Assembly (NCBI RefSeq): GCF_015182285.1
Contig: NZ_PRDM01000003.1
Location: forward strand, 124,001 to 188,000
Origin: Flavobacterium hungaricum
GTDB taxonomy: Bacteria > Bacteroidota > Bacteroidia > Flavobacteriales > Flavobacteriaceae
DNA: 64,000 nucleotides
Direction of reading: 5' to 3'
Shown here: one piece after another, positions 35,181-45,394 of the stretch
Position numbering within the stretch: position 1 is the first letter of the stretch
Layout: the number at the start of each line of letters is the position of its first letter
Program-made: the position numbers and the translations under genes
Notes under the pieces: generated by a model
What the model was told of the DNA's origin: nothing
Database searches by the model: none
What the model saw: the letters and a program-made list of their open reading frames with translations, nothing else

Positions 35181-35695
35181 TTTTTGGTTGTGTTTTTAGG
35201 GATGGTTTTGGTTGTGTTATTTTTCTTTTTGGTTGTTTTGGGTTTTACATTTTTTTGTTTGCGTTCGTGTAATTCGTGTGCTTCTGCAATAGAATGCGAA
35301 GTCCGGATGCTTTGTTCTTTTTTAGCCAGTTCGCTTAATCGGTGGTAGTATTTTTGTACAATGATCATTTCTTCTTCGGTCATACTTTCGATATCTACTA
35401 AGCTGTTGCTCGAGAATTCGTTTGAGGCCACAAGCTCATTTAATTTTAGCTGAATGGCCAGTGAATCTTTATTCTGTGCTTTCTGAATAAGAAATACCAT
35501 TAAAAAAGTGATGATGGTAGTTCCCGTATTGATCACCAGCTGCCAGGTTTCGGAGTAATCAAAGATAGGTCCTGAAATTCCCCAAGCCAGCACGATAACA
35601 AATGCTCCTATAAAAGCTGTAGTACTTCCGGCTGCTTTCGAGACTTTCGAAGCAAACTTTTCAAATGCACTGCTATTTTGTTTTTTATCACTCAT
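35177..35695 (-). CDS. Low-affinity iron permease-family protein
   Basis: 172 residues with two membrane segments (TAFIGAFVIVLAWGISGPIF and LVINTGTTIITFLMVFLIQ), followed by KAQNKDSLAIQLKLNELVAS, the family signature. A Lys/Thr-rich tail (about residues 140-172) is added. Although named for iron transport, bacterial members are not proven transporters. It lies 6 bp after the AsmA-like gene. Confidence 0.85.
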   Translation of the reverse strand: MSDKKQNSSAFEKFASKVSKAAGSTTAFIGAFVIVLAWGISGPIFDYSETWQLVINTGTTIITFLMVFLIQKAQNKDSLAIQLKLNELVASNEFSSNSLVDIESMTEEEMIIVQKYYHRLSELAKKEQSIRTSHSIAEAHELHERKQKNVKPKTTKKKNNTTKTIPKNTTKK

Positions 35696-35701
35696 TAGAG
35701 T

Positions 35702-38515
35702 TTATTTAGTTTTCTTGCTGACTTTTTCTTTCTTGATCACTTTATTGTGTTTTTCGTCGTATACAGCTTCGTTTATTTCCTGGCCGGTTTTACTAAATAT
35801 TTTAATTTTTGGCGCTTCGTGTGTTCCTGTAATTACAATAGGAAAACCGATAATACCAAACAACGGAAGTCCTAAACGCATTCTTAGATCCAAAAGACCG
35901 TCAAAACTAGTGGTGCCTTTTATAGTAGGTTTAAAGCCAGCCACAGTGAACGTAAAAGGTTCGATACGAATAAGATTGTTATCAATCGTCGATTTAATTT
36001 CGATTCCTTTCATGTCTGGATTGTTCAAACCGTTTTGGCCGGTTTTAGAACTGATTCCGTCAAATAATTTTAAGCCTTGTATTTTTACATCGCGCAGATT
36101 GAGCGTACCGCCGCCTGCAAGCGAAGCATAAATAGGACTCATGTTTCCGTCTAAATCTCCTTTAATTTTATAGTCTACAGAAATGATTCCGTGTGCTTTT
36201 TCAGCAGCGGTAACCATATCATGAAACATCGGAATCTCTTTATAGGCGCGTTGTACATCAAAATCTTTAGCACGGAAGTGTGCATCAAAATGTGCCGAAG
36301 TGGGGGATTCGTCTTTGTATGAAGCATCAATTCCAACAATACAGTCAATTATATTAAAGGTAACATTTTCTAAGGAAAATCCTTCTTTTTTAACAATTGT
36401 TTTTCCGGTAAGCTTATTGATAGTCAATCCGTTGTATTCTACTTTGTCTGCATTTGCATTTAAGCTCACATTCAGGTTTTTAGGAATAATAACAACACCG
36501 CTCATTTTAGGATGATCTTCTTTGGCGTATTCAACCGCATTTGTACGATCTTTATTTTCGCCTTTTTCGAGCGCCATAAATTCGTCCACATTGATCAATT
36601 TTGATTTTAAGTTGAAATTACCGCTCAATGTTCCGTTAGATTCTAAGAAATAATTTATCGTATTCAGCAGATAACCATTGATATCAAAATCTGATTTTCC
36701 GTAAGAAGCATTGAATTTTTCAAACCACATTTTTTCATTTTGAAAACGGAAATTTCCCTGTTTGATAAAGAAAGACTTTGGAAATAATTCGGAGGTTGCT
36801 TTAATATTTTTCAATATCAAAGTACCTCGATTGTCGAGTTTATTATATTGGCCTGTAGTGGCATAACTTTGTTTTCCTTTGAGCGAAAGATCGGCTTTGG
36901 CATAACCCGTAACGTCGAGGCCTTTTTGAGAGAAAACCTGATAAATTCGCCCAACGTTCAATTCACCTTTAATCTTGGCATTGTAAGCCAAGTCGCTGAA
37001 ATCGGACAATGCAGCATTGATGTAAACTGGATTTCCTTCAAATACAAAAGAAGCAGGAGATACAGCGACAATTAAATCTTCAAACGTCCCAGCTTTGTTG
37101 AGCACATTGGCGATAAAAGTGATATTGGTGATCGGGTTTGGATAATATTTTGTTTTAAGCCAGCCGCCACGAAGCGAAATACCGCCAATGGTTTTTGGAA
37201 ATAACTTTTTGGAGCTGCTGAATGTACCTCTGGCCTTAATATCGGTTTTTAAAATTCCTTTTACATCCACATTGTTTAAACCTAATGCAGCATCTACAAC
37301 AGCAAGATCTAATGCACCCTTTACACTTGCATTTATCGACATCTCGCTTAAACCTTTGCTGTGCAGATACGCATTAAAATAGTCTTTTTCTCCAACTTTA
37401 AACTTTAATGTTCTTAGGTTCACTAATAATTGTTCGGTATCTAAGGACGGAAGCAGCGCATTCAAATCCATTTGAAAATCGGTCAATGGTACAGGAGCGT
37501 TTTGATAATTTACAGCGCCTTCTTTTATTTTTAGGTTGAATGCTAAATTTGGTTTTTGTTTTTTGGAAACATTATAATCTCCTTTAAAAGAAAGTGTTAA
37601 GTCACTTCTTCCAGAAATTTCGGTTTTTTCAAGCCAAGTAAGGTATTCGGGAGGCATCACCGAAAGTAAATCTTTTACGGTTGTATTTTCGGACGCCGCT
37701 TTGATATTGATTTTATAACCGTCTCTTAAAATGGTAAAAAGTCCCGTAAATTTTAAAGGCAGTTTATTAATATGCAATTCATTTTTTTGCAGAATAAATG
37801 ATAACGCATTGGTATTAATTCGCGTGATCAAATCGGCTTGTACTTTTTTCTTTCTTAAATAACCTGTGCGATCGTAATAAAAATCGAGAACATCAATTTT
37901 AGCATCGGTGGCAAGGTCAAAAATATCTTCGCTGAGATTTCCTTTTCCAACATAATTAAATCCTTGGGCATCAACCAAAATTTTTGCTGAACGATCGTTG
38001 TATTTCACATGACAGTTTTTTAAGTCGATTCGTTCCAATCGAATTGCTGTTCCTTCTTCTGGTTTTTCTTCTTTCTCGTCTTTTCTTTTTTCTGGAGCAA
38101 CATAAATATTGTAATTGGCCTGACCTTTTTCATTTACCATGACATTGATCAAAGCATCAGAAACGTACAATTTGTTAATTTTTACTTCATTATCAAAAAT
38201 CAATCTTTTTAAGTTGATTCCAAAAGCCACTTCCTCAGCTCTTAATAAAGGATCATTGCTAAAAGGTGCCGAACCTGTAAGCGACAAATTGTCGAGTGAA
38301 ACCGTCAGCGAAGGAAAATGGGTAAAAAAAGAAAGTTTAGAATTGGTAAAATCGAGTTTAGCATCCAAACGTTCGTTGGCTATCTTCTTTACTTCAGAAG
38401 CAATTTTTCCGGGAAAAAGCAAGGGAATAATAAATAACAAAAACAAAATCACTGCAATTGAAATTCCAGTGATTTTTAAAACTTTTAAGGCGGTATGTTT
38501 AATTGAACTAGGCAT
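35702..38515 (-). CDS. AsmA-like large envelope protein
   Basis: 937 residues: an N-terminal membrane anchor (ISIAVILFLLFIIPLLFPGKIASEVKKIANERLDAKLDFTN) and a long beta-rich body. The C-terminal AsmA module ends GTTSFDGLLDLRMRLGLPLFGIIGFPIVITGTHEAPKIKIF. AsmA/TamB-type proteins bridge the envelope and carry phospholipids between membranes. Its place directly after the Mla-like genes supports a lipid-transport role. A short Lys-rich tail follows. Confidence 0.85.
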   Translation of the reverse strand: MPSSIKHTALKVLKITGISIAVILFLLFIIPLLFPGKIASEVKKIANERLDAKLDFTNSKLSFFTHFPSLTVSLDNLSLTGSAPFSNDPLLRAEEVAFGINLKRLIFDNEVKINKLYVSDALINVMVNEKGQANYNIYVAPEKRKDEKEEKPEEGTAIRLERIDLKNCHVKYNDRSAKILVDAQGFNYVGKGNLSEDIFDLATDAKIDVLDFYYDRTGYLRKKKVQADLITRINTNALSFILQKNELHINKLPLKFTGLFTILRDGYKINIKAASENTTVKDLLSVMPPEYLTWLEKTEISGRSDLTLSFKGDYNVSKKQKPNLAFNLKIKEGAVNYQNAPVPLTDFQMDLNALLPSLDTEQLLVNLRTLKFKVGEKDYFNAYLHSKGLSEMSINASVKGALDLAVVDAALGLNNVDVKGILKTDIKARGTFSSSKKLFPKTIGGISLRGGWLKTKYYPNPITNITFIANVLNKAGTFEDLIVAVSPASFVFEGNPVYINAALSDFSDLAYNAKIKGELNVGRIYQVFSQKGLDVTGYAKADLSLKGKQSYATTGQYNKLDNRGTLILKNIKATSELFPKSFFIKQGNFRFQNEKMWFEKFNASYGKSDFDINGYLLNTINYFLESNGTLSGNFNLKSKLINVDEFMALEKGENKDRTNAVEYAKEDHPKMSGVVIIPKNLNVSLNANADKVEYNGLTINKLTGKTIVKKEGFSLENVTFNIIDCIVGIDASYKDESPTSAHFDAHFRAKDFDVQRAYKEIPMFHDMVTAAEKAHGIISVDYKIKGDLDGNMSPIYASLAGGGTLNLRDVKIQGLKLFDGISSKTGQNGLNNPDMKGIEIKSTIDNNLIRIEPFTFTVAGFKPTIKGTTSFDGLLDLRMRLGLPLFGIIGFPIVITGTHEAPKIKIFSKTGQEINEAVYDEKHNKVIKKEKVSKKTK

Positions 38516-38709
38516 ATAGGTAAGTTTTTATTGTTGTACGTAAACAAGAAAAGCTAGAGGTTAAAGATTGAAAGTATAAAAATAACTGCGGTACCATTTT
38601 GGTTATAAGTTATAAGCAATGGTTGTATTTTAATAGAACTGTTTCTTAAAATCTTAATTTTAGATTTTTTTCAATCTTTCTAAATCACTCAAGATTAGAA
38701 TTTAGAATG

Positions 38710-39534
38710 CTATCCTTTCTTTTTAGCTTCTTCTTGTTTCTGTTTTTCTTTTTCTTCTTTTTCTTTCTGCTCCTTCAACTCTTTTTCTTTTTGTTCTTTT
38801 TCTTTAGCCGCTTTTTCTTGCTGCTCTTCTTTTTTCTCTTTTATTTCTTCTTGTTTTTTAGCTTTTTCTTTTGCTTTTTTCTTGTAGTAACCTCTTAAAA
38901 GGAAATTACTTTTTGCGGCTTCCATATTGTCGCTAAAACCTTTTGTCCCGCTTTCAAGATTATTAAGTGTATTAGAAACGCTGTTGGCCATCTTATCATC
39001 TTTGACTAATCGTGCTAAAGCACCGTTTCCATTATTCATACTGTGACTGAAAATGGCAAGTTCGTCTGAAATTACGCCGACATTATCAACGCTTTTCTTA
39101 ACGCTTTTCATAATATCATTCATTTCAATTCCGTCGACAGAAGCGATCTGCCCATTATCTTCGATTATTTTTTTTGATTTTGTTCCAGGGGAAATAGTCA
39201 GGACTTTATCGCCCATTAATCCGTCAGAACCAATACTGGCAGTGGCGTCTGATTTAATAAATTCTCGAACATCTTCTTTCATAACCAAAACAACTACCAC
39301 AGAAGAGTCGTTGATTAGTTTTATTTGTTCTACCGTTCCCACATTAATACCCGAAAAACGAACATTATTTCCTACTTCTAAACCACTTACGGTTTTAAAC
39401 TGTGAAGTAATATGAAAGGTTGAACCGAAGAGATTTTTTTGTTTTCCTATAAAATATATGGCCATTATAAAAAGAAGTAAGCCAATTGCTACAAACATTC
39501 CTAATTTCCAAGTATATCCCGATTGCTTTTCCAT
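38710..39534 (-). CDS. MlaD-family substrate-binding protein with a Glu/Lys-rich tail
   Basis: 274 residues: one N-terminal membrane helix (LGMFVAIGLLLFIMAIYFIG), an MCE domain at about 40-120 (TVSGLEVGNNVRFSGINVGTVEQIKL), a helical region, and from about residue 212 an almost pure Lys/Glu/Gln coiled coil to the end. MlaD binds lipids in the periplasm for the MlaFE transporter. The long charged tail is unusual for MlaD and might reach the outer membrane or peptidoglycan, which is inference. Confidence 0.88.
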   Translation of the reverse strand: MEKQSGYTWKLGMFVAIGLLLFIMAIYFIGKQKNLFGSTFHITSQFKTVSGLEVGNNVRFSGINVGTVEQIKLINDSSVVVVLVMKEDVREFIKSDATASIGSDGLMGDKVLTISPGTKSKKIIEDNGQIASVDGIEMNDIMKSVKKSVDNVGVISDELAIFSHSMNNGNGALARLVKDDKMANSVSNTLNNLESGTKGFSDNMEAAKSNFLLRGYYKKKAKEKAKKQEEIKEKKEEQQEKAAKEKEQKEKELKEQKEKEEKEKQKQEEAKKKG

Positions 39535-39557
39535 GATTTCTATTATTTATTTTGCTT

Positions 39558-40337
39558 TTATTCAAAAAATGAGCGTACCCATTCGTCTTCGTTTTTTTCT
39601 AATTCTTCGTAAGTTCCTTCGGCATGTATGACACCGTCTTTTAAAACAACAATGCGGTCGGCGGTTAATTTGGCACAAGCCATATCGTGTGTAATGATAA
39701 TCGACGAGGTTTTCTGTTTGTGTTTAATGTCCAAAATCAATTCGCTTATTTCTCTTGATGTTATGGTGTCCAGCCCCGTTGTAGGTTCATCATACAGAAT
39801 AATTTCAGGTTTTAAAATTAAAGTACGGGCAAGGCCGATTCTCTTTTTCATTCCTCCCGAAAGTTCTGATGGCATTTTATCAATTGCATCGGCTAAGCCT
39901 ACATTATCAAGTGCTTCAATTACTTCGTTTTCAATTTCTTCAGCAGTTAAATCTCGTTTATGTTTGGTTAGAGTAAAAGCCAGATTTTCTCGAACTGACA
40001 TCGAATCGTATAAGGCCCCGCTTTGAAACAAGAAACCAATTTTTACCCTTATGGCATTCAGCTCACTTTTAGGGATATTGAGAACATTCTCATCAAATAC
40101 TTTTATTTCACCTTTATCAGGTTCAATCAATCCCACAATACATTTTATAGTTACAGATTTTCCAGATCCAGAGCGTCCTAAAACCACTAGATCTTCGCCT
40201 TTGTACAGCGTAAGACTGACACCTTTTAATACGGTATTGTCTGTGCCAAAAGTTTTATGCAGGTCCTTGATTTCAATAATCGGAGTCTGTTCTATTTCTT
40301 TTGTTCTTGGGTCTTTATGTTTTTTCTCTTTAATCAT
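39558..40337 (-). CDS. ABC transporter ATP-binding protein, MlaF type
   Basis: 259 residues with Walker A (LGRSGSGKSVT), Q-loop (FLFQSGALYDSMSVREN), signature (LSGGMKKRIGLARTL), Walker B (ILYDEPTTGLD) and the switch His (IITHD). SGALYDSM matches MlaF-type ATPases. It lies 1 bp after the permease gene and 23 bp before mlaD, so the three form one lipid ABC transporter. Confidence 0.92.
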   Translation of the reverse strand: MIKEKKHKDPRTKEIEQTPIIEIKDLHKTFGTDNTVLKGVSLTLYKGEDLVVLGRSGSGKSVTIKCIVGLIEPDKGEIKVFDENVLNIPKSELNAIRVKIGFLFQSGALYDSMSVRENLAFTLTKHKRDLTAEEIENEVIEALDNVGLADAIDKMPSELSGGMKKRIGLARTLILKPEIILYDEPTTGLDTITSREISELILDIKHKQKTSSIIITHDMACAKLTADRIVVLKDGVIHAEGTYEELEKNEDEWVRSFFE

Positions 40338-40338
40338 C

Positions 40339-41097
40339 TCAAAAGAATAAATCGGTTATTTGTACTGCTACCATGTCAATAATAAAAATGCTTAATGAAG
40401 CTGTAACTACTGCTGAGTTTGCAGCGCGTCCCACACTTTCTGTTCCGTTTGAGGCATTAAAACCTTTAAAACAGCCAATCATTCCGATAAAAAAACCGAA
40501 AAAGAAAGTTTTTAATGTTGCTGGAAATAAATCAAGAAATTCCAGAGACTGAATAATTTGAGTTAAGAATCGGTAAAAATTGACATCGCCGTGGATATTA
40601 ATCCCAACATAACCTCCGATAATTCCGACTGCATCTGCAAAAAAGACTAAAATGGGAATCATTAAGGTACAGGCCAAAACTCGTGTAACAACCAAATAAT
40701 TGTAAGGATTGATTGCTGCAACTTCCATCGCATCAATTTGTTCGGTTACTTTCATTGATCCTAATTCGGCTCCAATACCAGACGAAATTTTTCCTGCGCA
40801 GATCAATGCAGTAATTACGGGAGCTATTTCTCTGATTAAGGATAAAGCCACCATTCCCGGAAGCCAGGATTCTGCGCCAAATTTGACCAGCGTAGGGCGG
40901 GATTGCAATGTAAGCACCAAACCCATAATAAACCCTGTTATGGCTACCAAAGGCAGGGATTTGTAACCAATAACATAACATTGTTTTAAGAATTCTTTGG
41001 TTTCATAAGGCGGGATAAAAACCTCCTTAAAAAACTTCTTTGCGAACAAAGTAGTTTCTCCTATTTCGGCGAATATATTTTTTATACTTAGAATCAA
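40339..41097 (-). CDS. ABC transporter permease, MlaE type
   Basis: 252 residues with five to six membrane segments and the MlaE signature region VITALICAGKISSGIGAELGSMKVTEQIDAMEVAAINPYNYLVVTRVLA. First gene of the Mla-like set on the reverse strand. Such transporters keep lipid asymmetry of the outer membrane or move lipids across the envelope. Confidence 0.92.
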   Translation of the reverse strand: MILSIKNIFAEIGETTLFAKKFFKEVFIPPYETKEFLKQCYVIGYKSLPLVAITGFIMGLVLTLQSRPTLVKFGAESWLPGMVALSLIREIAPVITALICAGKISSGIGAELGSMKVTEQIDAMEVAAINPYNYLVVTRVLACTLMIPILVFFADAVGIIGGYVGINIHGDVNFYRFLTQIIQSLEFLDLFPATLKTFFFGFFIGMIGCFKGFNASNGTESVGRAANSAVVTASLSIFIIDMVAVQITDLFF

Positions 41098-41294
41098 AAT
41101 ATTTATGTTTTTAGCGTGAATGTTATTTTGGTGAAAATCAGCAAGTCATGTAAAAAACGTCTTTTGCGATTTTGTATAGGAAAGTTACCTTAATAAAACA
41201 CTAAAAATCTTACACCATTTTTTTAGAACGTTATATAATTTTCACCGAATCAACACAATAAATGTCTGAAACCTACGTTAGAGGCGTCTGTAAA

Positions 41295-41325
41295 CAAAAA
41301 ATCCCTTTCATTAAGAAAGGGATTT
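41295..41325 (-). terminator. Terminator of the glycosyltransferase gene
   Basis: AAATCCCTTTC (41299-41309) and GAAAGGGATTT (41315-41325) form a perfect 11-bp stem. The reverse strand continues in Ts. Confidence 0.8.
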
Positions 41326-41371
41326 TCCGGGTTAAAAAACAAGTATTTGGCTAGTTTTCGGAGTATATTGT

Positions 41372-43642
41372 TTATGAGTTGATCGCAACACCGCTTCTGC
41401 TTTTTATCAGCGGAATCACTTTCGTATCTGACATTTTAAGATTTTCCATAATCAATCGTGCTGTTAAATAACAAACAGTTGATTCTGCACCTTGGTTCAA
41501 GTTTACATTTTCTTTTTCCAAGCCGTCGTAACCGCCTCCGCTCACAGGATTGTACATAATTTGATTTAAATGATTTTTACCTAAAAACCAATCAAAGGCT
41601 TTTTTCATTTTATGCTTGTATTCTGGAATGCTGAATGCTTTGTAAAAAGAGTTTAAGGTCTGTATTGTATACGAAACATCAATTGGCTGTTCTCCGTATT
41701 CCTGCGGTTCTGAATCTTTATGGTACCAGCCGTTGTTAGAAATTACCTTGAAATTTTTATTGACAAACGTTTTAGACAATAAGAAATCAAGAGAATCCAT
41801 TGCTACTTTTTTGTAAACAGGTTTGTTGGTTACCAAATAAGCATAAAGCATAGATTCTGGTAATACTCCGTTTCCGTAAGTCAAATAATTTTCAAACCAT
41901 TTCCATTCTTCAGAAGCATGATCTTCATAATTCGCCAATAGTTTTGCATTCAATTTATTGATGATCGCTGCAATGTATAAATTTGGAACTGCTGTATGGT
42001 ACAAATACAATCCTTTTGTTGCAAAACCAATAGAACGAGGCGATTGAATATTTTCTGCCCATTTTAAAGAGTTCAACAAACATTTTGACGCTTTTTTGAC
42101 AATCGCTTCTGGCAAAATATCCGTCATAGAAACTACAGTTCCTAAAGCCCAGATCGCTCTTGCATTTGAATCTTCAAGATTGACTTCGGCATTTTGTTCG
42201 ATATGTTCTCTGTTTTCCTGATCAACATAGTTAATGAAGTTTCCTTTTGGTTTCTGACAACGCAGAATAAAATCAAGATAAATTAAAATATATCCTAGAT
42301 CGTCTTTGTCTTGCGTTAATTTATAATGCATACAAAAAGCAACTAAAGCACGTGCATTATCGTCTAGCGTATAGCCAGAATCTAAATCTGGAATTGATAT
42401 TTTGCTAAACTGAATGATTCCAAGATCGGTAGTCATTTTTTTAACATGTCTTAATTGAATCGGCGGATAACTGTGTTTGATTTCTGCCGGCTTTTCGATT
42501 AATTTTTTATAGGTATTCATGTGTGTAATGGCAGCGTTTTCCCAAGACGAAGCACGCATTTTGGTAAAGCCGTTAATACCCATTTCGTTTCTCAAGTTTT
42601 CGTCTGCAATTAATTTTATTGCCGCTTCCGCGAATTGATCGACGTCTCCGATATCAACTAAAATACCTGAATCTGGAGTTAAAACTTCTTTTGTATGCGG
42701 GATTTTTGATGCTACAATCGGGCAGGCACAGCTCATGGCATAGGCAAAGGTACCGCTTACTGCCTGATTAGGATCTTTTGAGGTAAACATATAGATGTCT
42801 GTCGCTTTTAAGTATTCTAAAAGCTCGTCTGTATCTAAATATTCATTAATGAATCGAACATTGTCTTTAAGATTTAAATCTGCAACAATGCCTTCTAGTT
42901 TATCTCTATAAGTATCAACACCGTCTTTTATCAAATTAGGATGTGTTTTTCCGATAATAAGATATAAAGCGTTTGGTGCTTTTTCGATAATTTTTGGAAG
43001 AGCCTGAAGTCCTGTTTCGATATTTTTACCTTCACCCAAAAGACCAAAAGTAGAAAGAACCATTCGGTCCTGAATTCCAAATTTTTCTTTGGCATTTTCT
43101 GGAGTTTCGTAAATCACAATATGGGTTCCATGAGGCACACAAGTAATTATTTTTTCATCAATTTCGTAATCGTTTACTAATATTTCTTTAGATCTGTTCG
43201 TCATTACAAAACCAGCATTGCTGTAGCTCATTAATAACTTTACAAAATCTCTTAATTCATTATTTGGATTCGGAATTACACTGTGAAAAGTGTACGTAAC
43301 CGGCTTTTTAAGAACATTTAAAAAATCTAAAAGATAGTCTCCGTAATTTCCAGAAAACAAACCAAATTCATGCTGAATATGAACTAGTTTTACATTTTCA
43401 TCTGCATTAATTTCTTCGGCAATTTTTGCATATTCTTCTCTATTTGTGGTGTTGAGCGTATAAGCATGTTTAGGTGCTGCTGCTGGTTCTTTTACCAATT
43501 CGCAGATTTCACAAGATATAGACTTGCCGTAAACATCTGTAATACCTTTAATGGTGTCTTGTGTATAAGTTGCAATGCCGCATTGTGTCGGCGGGAAAGT
43601 AGATAAAAATACTATTTTAGATTTATTTGATATCGTCTTCAT
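41372..43642 (-). CDS. Two-domain glycosyltransferase (GT4-like plus helical toroid)
   Basis: 756 residues. Residues 1-390 form a GT-B fold of the GT4 type: STFPPTQCGIATYTQD, HIQHEFGLFSGNYGDYLLDFL, STFGLLGEGKNIETGLQALPKI, and FTSKDPNQAVSGTFAYAMSCACPIVASKIPHTKEVL with the donor-binding Glu region. Residues of about 400-750 are helical and resemble an (alpha/alpha)6 barrel (GYTLDDNARALVAFCMHY, EVNLEDSNARAIWALGTV, NGWYHKDSEPQEYGEQPIDVSYTI). Donor and acceptor are unknown. The gene stands alone with its own terminator. Confidence 0.82.
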   Translation of the reverse strand: MKTISNKSKIVFLSTFPPTQCGIATYTQDTIKGITDVYGKSISCEICELVKEPAAAPKHAYTLNTTNREEYAKIAEEINADENVKLVHIQHEFGLFSGNYGDYLLDFLNVLKKPVTYTFHSVIPNPNNELRDFVKLLMSYSNAGFVMTNRSKEILVNDYEIDEKIITCVPHGTHIVIYETPENAKEKFGIQDRMVLSTFGLLGEGKNIETGLQALPKIIEKAPNALYLIIGKTHPNLIKDGVDTYRDKLEGIVADLNLKDNVRFINEYLDTDELLEYLKATDIYMFTSKDPNQAVSGTFAYAMSCACPIVASKIPHTKEVLTPDSGILVDIGDVDQFAEAAIKLIADENLRNEMGINGFTKMRASSWENAAITHMNTYKKLIEKPAEIKHSYPPIQLRHVKKMTTDLGIIQFSKISIPDLDSGYTLDDNARALVAFCMHYKLTQDKDDLGYILIYLDFILRCQKPKGNFINYVDQENREHIEQNAEVNLEDSNARAIWALGTVVSMTDILPEAIVKKASKCLLNSLKWAENIQSPRSIGFATKGLYLYHTAVPNLYIAAIINKLNAKLLANYEDHASEEWKWFENYLTYGNGVLPESMLYAYLVTNKPVYKKVAMDSLDFLLSKTFVNKNFKVISNNGWYHKDSEPQEYGEQPIDVSYTIQTLNSFYKAFSIPEYKHKMKKAFDWFLGKNHLNQIMYNPVSGGGYDGLEKENVNLNQGAESTVCYLTARLIMENLKMSDTKVIPLIKSRSGVAINS

Positions 43643-44017
43643 GGAGATTCTGTTTTATTTCGGTTAATAACTCGTTAAGGTTCAAATTTGCCTCGATTTA
43701 TCATCTTTAGCATCGTAATTATAATAGATAGCGGGTCGTACAGAGTTTACGCCTATGCTTTAAATTTTCAACTAAATTACTTTACGAATAAAGCTGCAAT
43801 TAATCCAATCGATCAAAAAATTAACTCAAAAGCATAAATGTGGGAATTCTGTAAGTGTAAGAATTAATTCTACAATATTGAGGCTTTAAATTGATTTTTA
43901 GTTTATTGAGTTAATCGAATGTGGTTTTGAGTTAACAAGATTTGTAGGAATAAAATACTTTTGAAAAAATCACAGGAGAGTGTAAAACTCTTAATTTACA
44001 AACTTAAATCTAAATAT
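43643..44017. other. Divergent intergenic region
   Basis: 375 bp between two divergent genes, AT-rich. I see no repeat or convincing promoter box. Confidence 0.4.
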
Positions 44018-44179
44018 ATGTTACGCTGGACAGTTATCTTTATAATTTTGGCAATTATTGCTGGAATATTTGGTTTTGGAGGAATAGCCGCCGGAGCCGC
44101 GAGTATCGCAAAAGTTTTATTCTTTATATTTTTAGTGTTATTTATTATTTCGCTGATAACAGGAAGAAGAAAAGTGTAG
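44018..44179 (+). CDS. DUF1328 small membrane protein (YtjA type)
   Basis: 53 residues from ATG 44018; the longer frame from 43961 adds an unrelated Lys-rich stretch. [52 protein letters not shown] is the full DUF1328 pattern: two membrane helices with a [11 protein letters not shown] centre. Members are often induced by envelope or osmotic stress. Function unknown. Confidence 0.88.
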   Translation: MLRWTVIFIILAIIAGIFGFGGIAAGAASIAKVLFFIFLVLFIISLITGRRKV

Positions 44180-44333
44180 TCTTTCTATTAGGGACTAGAT
44201 CAAGTTCTAAAAAAACAAAAGCTCAAAGGTTGGATTGTGTTATGCAGTTTGATTTTTGGGCTTTTTGATGTTTTAAAGCTGCTATGTGAACTTTCTGCAA
44301 TACCTCGCCTTAAAAAAATTTTACGTGTTTGTT

Positions 44334-44801
44334 TTAAATCCATTTTGCATAATACTTTCGCGTAATAAAAGCGATCGGCATCCCGACACAGCAGATAATT
44401 ATTAAAATAGAAAGTAAAAGCGGAAAGTCAAGTTTTTTTTCTGGAAGAACAGGAAATACAATAGGGAGCACAATAAGATTCATTACCACCCAAACAAAAA
44501 AGCCATAGGTGACTCCAGATAAAACTGTATTTATTTTGAAAAACGGAATATACGGGAATATCTTAAAATAAAACCAAGCAAAAATAAATGCAATTAAAAA
44601 ATGCAGCCCCAGACCCACGACGGCCATTTCGGGACCGCCGGTATAGGCTTCTTTTTTAAAAATACCGCTTGCAATAGACTGCAGCAGTTTTTCGGCCGTA
44701 GTTTTATGAAGAATTACAGCGTAAACCAATATCGCGGCCGTAATGTCTAAAATTCCAGCGGTCAAACCAGATGAAAAAACGGTTCTAGCTTTTGATTTCA
44801 T
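44334..44801 (-). CDS. Four-helix membrane protein of unknown function
   Basis: 155 residues from ATG 44801 (MKSKARTVFSSGLTAGILDITAAILVYA); the longer frame from 44858 would overlap the upstream gene. Four membrane segments are visible, with a conserved-looking loop KEAYTGGPEMAVVGLGLHFLIAF. It resembles DUF1440/YagU-type membrane proteins in layout, without certainty. It follows the DinB gene by 34 bp. Confidence 0.65.
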   Translation of the reverse strand: MKSKARTVFSSGLTAGILDITAAILVYAVILHKTTAEKLLQSIASGIFKKEAYTGGPEMAVVGLGLHFLIAFIFAWFYFKIFPYIPFFKINTVLSGVTYGFFVWVVMNLIVLPIVFPVLPEKKLDFPLLLSILIIICCVGMPIAFITRKYYAKWI

Positions 44802-44835
44802 AGAAAGATGTTTTAAATTAAAAATTAATTTTGAT

Positions 44836-45351
44836 TTAGGACTTTCTAATTTCTTCAAGTATATTTTTTAATTGGCGGGTATGTCTTTGTGTGTGTACAA
44901 TAGCAAAATGAATCCACTCGTAAATGGTAAAATTTTCAAATCCGGGTATTTTTGCATCCAGGCAAGTTAACGTAAGATCGTAATTTGCTGCATCGTGAAA
45001 CAGATCGCTTTGTATTTTTTTTATTGAAAGAAGTAAAGCCTCTTTATCATAATCAATTGCTGCAGGTTTTATATTTTCAGGAGACTGATATTTCTTTTTA
45101 AAATCCAAAAAAATACCATCAAGCTGTTTAACATTTTCGTCTGCTTTACGAGTTGTTTTTTCGGTTTTTCCAGCAAAAAGCGTTGGTAAACCAGAACAAC
45201 TCAGTATAATATGCTGTGCAGTTTGTGCAGCTGTCCAGCTTCCTGCAAATAGGATGGTATTAATTTCTTCCTGAGAAGCTCCAGAAAGAGTTTCGCACAA
45301 CGCATCATAAGTTGCTAAAATAGTATTTTGAAGTGCGCTTTTCATTTTCAA
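44836..45351 (-). CDS. DinB-family protein
   Basis: 171 residues of a four-helix bundle with the His positions typical of DinB/YfiT metal sites: WTAAQTAQHIILS and a C-terminal IYEWIHFAIVHTQRHTRQLKNI. The family includes thiol transferases and stress-induced proteins, mostly uncharacterised. Start 45351 or the Met two codons later. Confidence 0.85.
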   Translation of the reverse strand: MKMKSALQNTILATYDALCETLSGASQEEINTILFAGSWTAAQTAQHIILSCSGLPTLFAGKTEKTTRKADENVKQLDGIFLDFKKKYQSPENIKPAAIDYDKEALLLSIKKIQSDLFHDAANYDLTLTCLDAKIPGFENFTIYEWIHFAIVHTQRHTRQLKNILEEIRKS

Positions 45352-45394
45352 CGATTTAATTAATTAGATCATTTGACAAATACCAATGTATAGT

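Noticed and set aside
38707-38898. A 63-codon + strand frame rich in Phe and Leu
   Set aside because: It is the mirror of the Lys/Glu-rich tail of the MlaD-type gene on the other strand.
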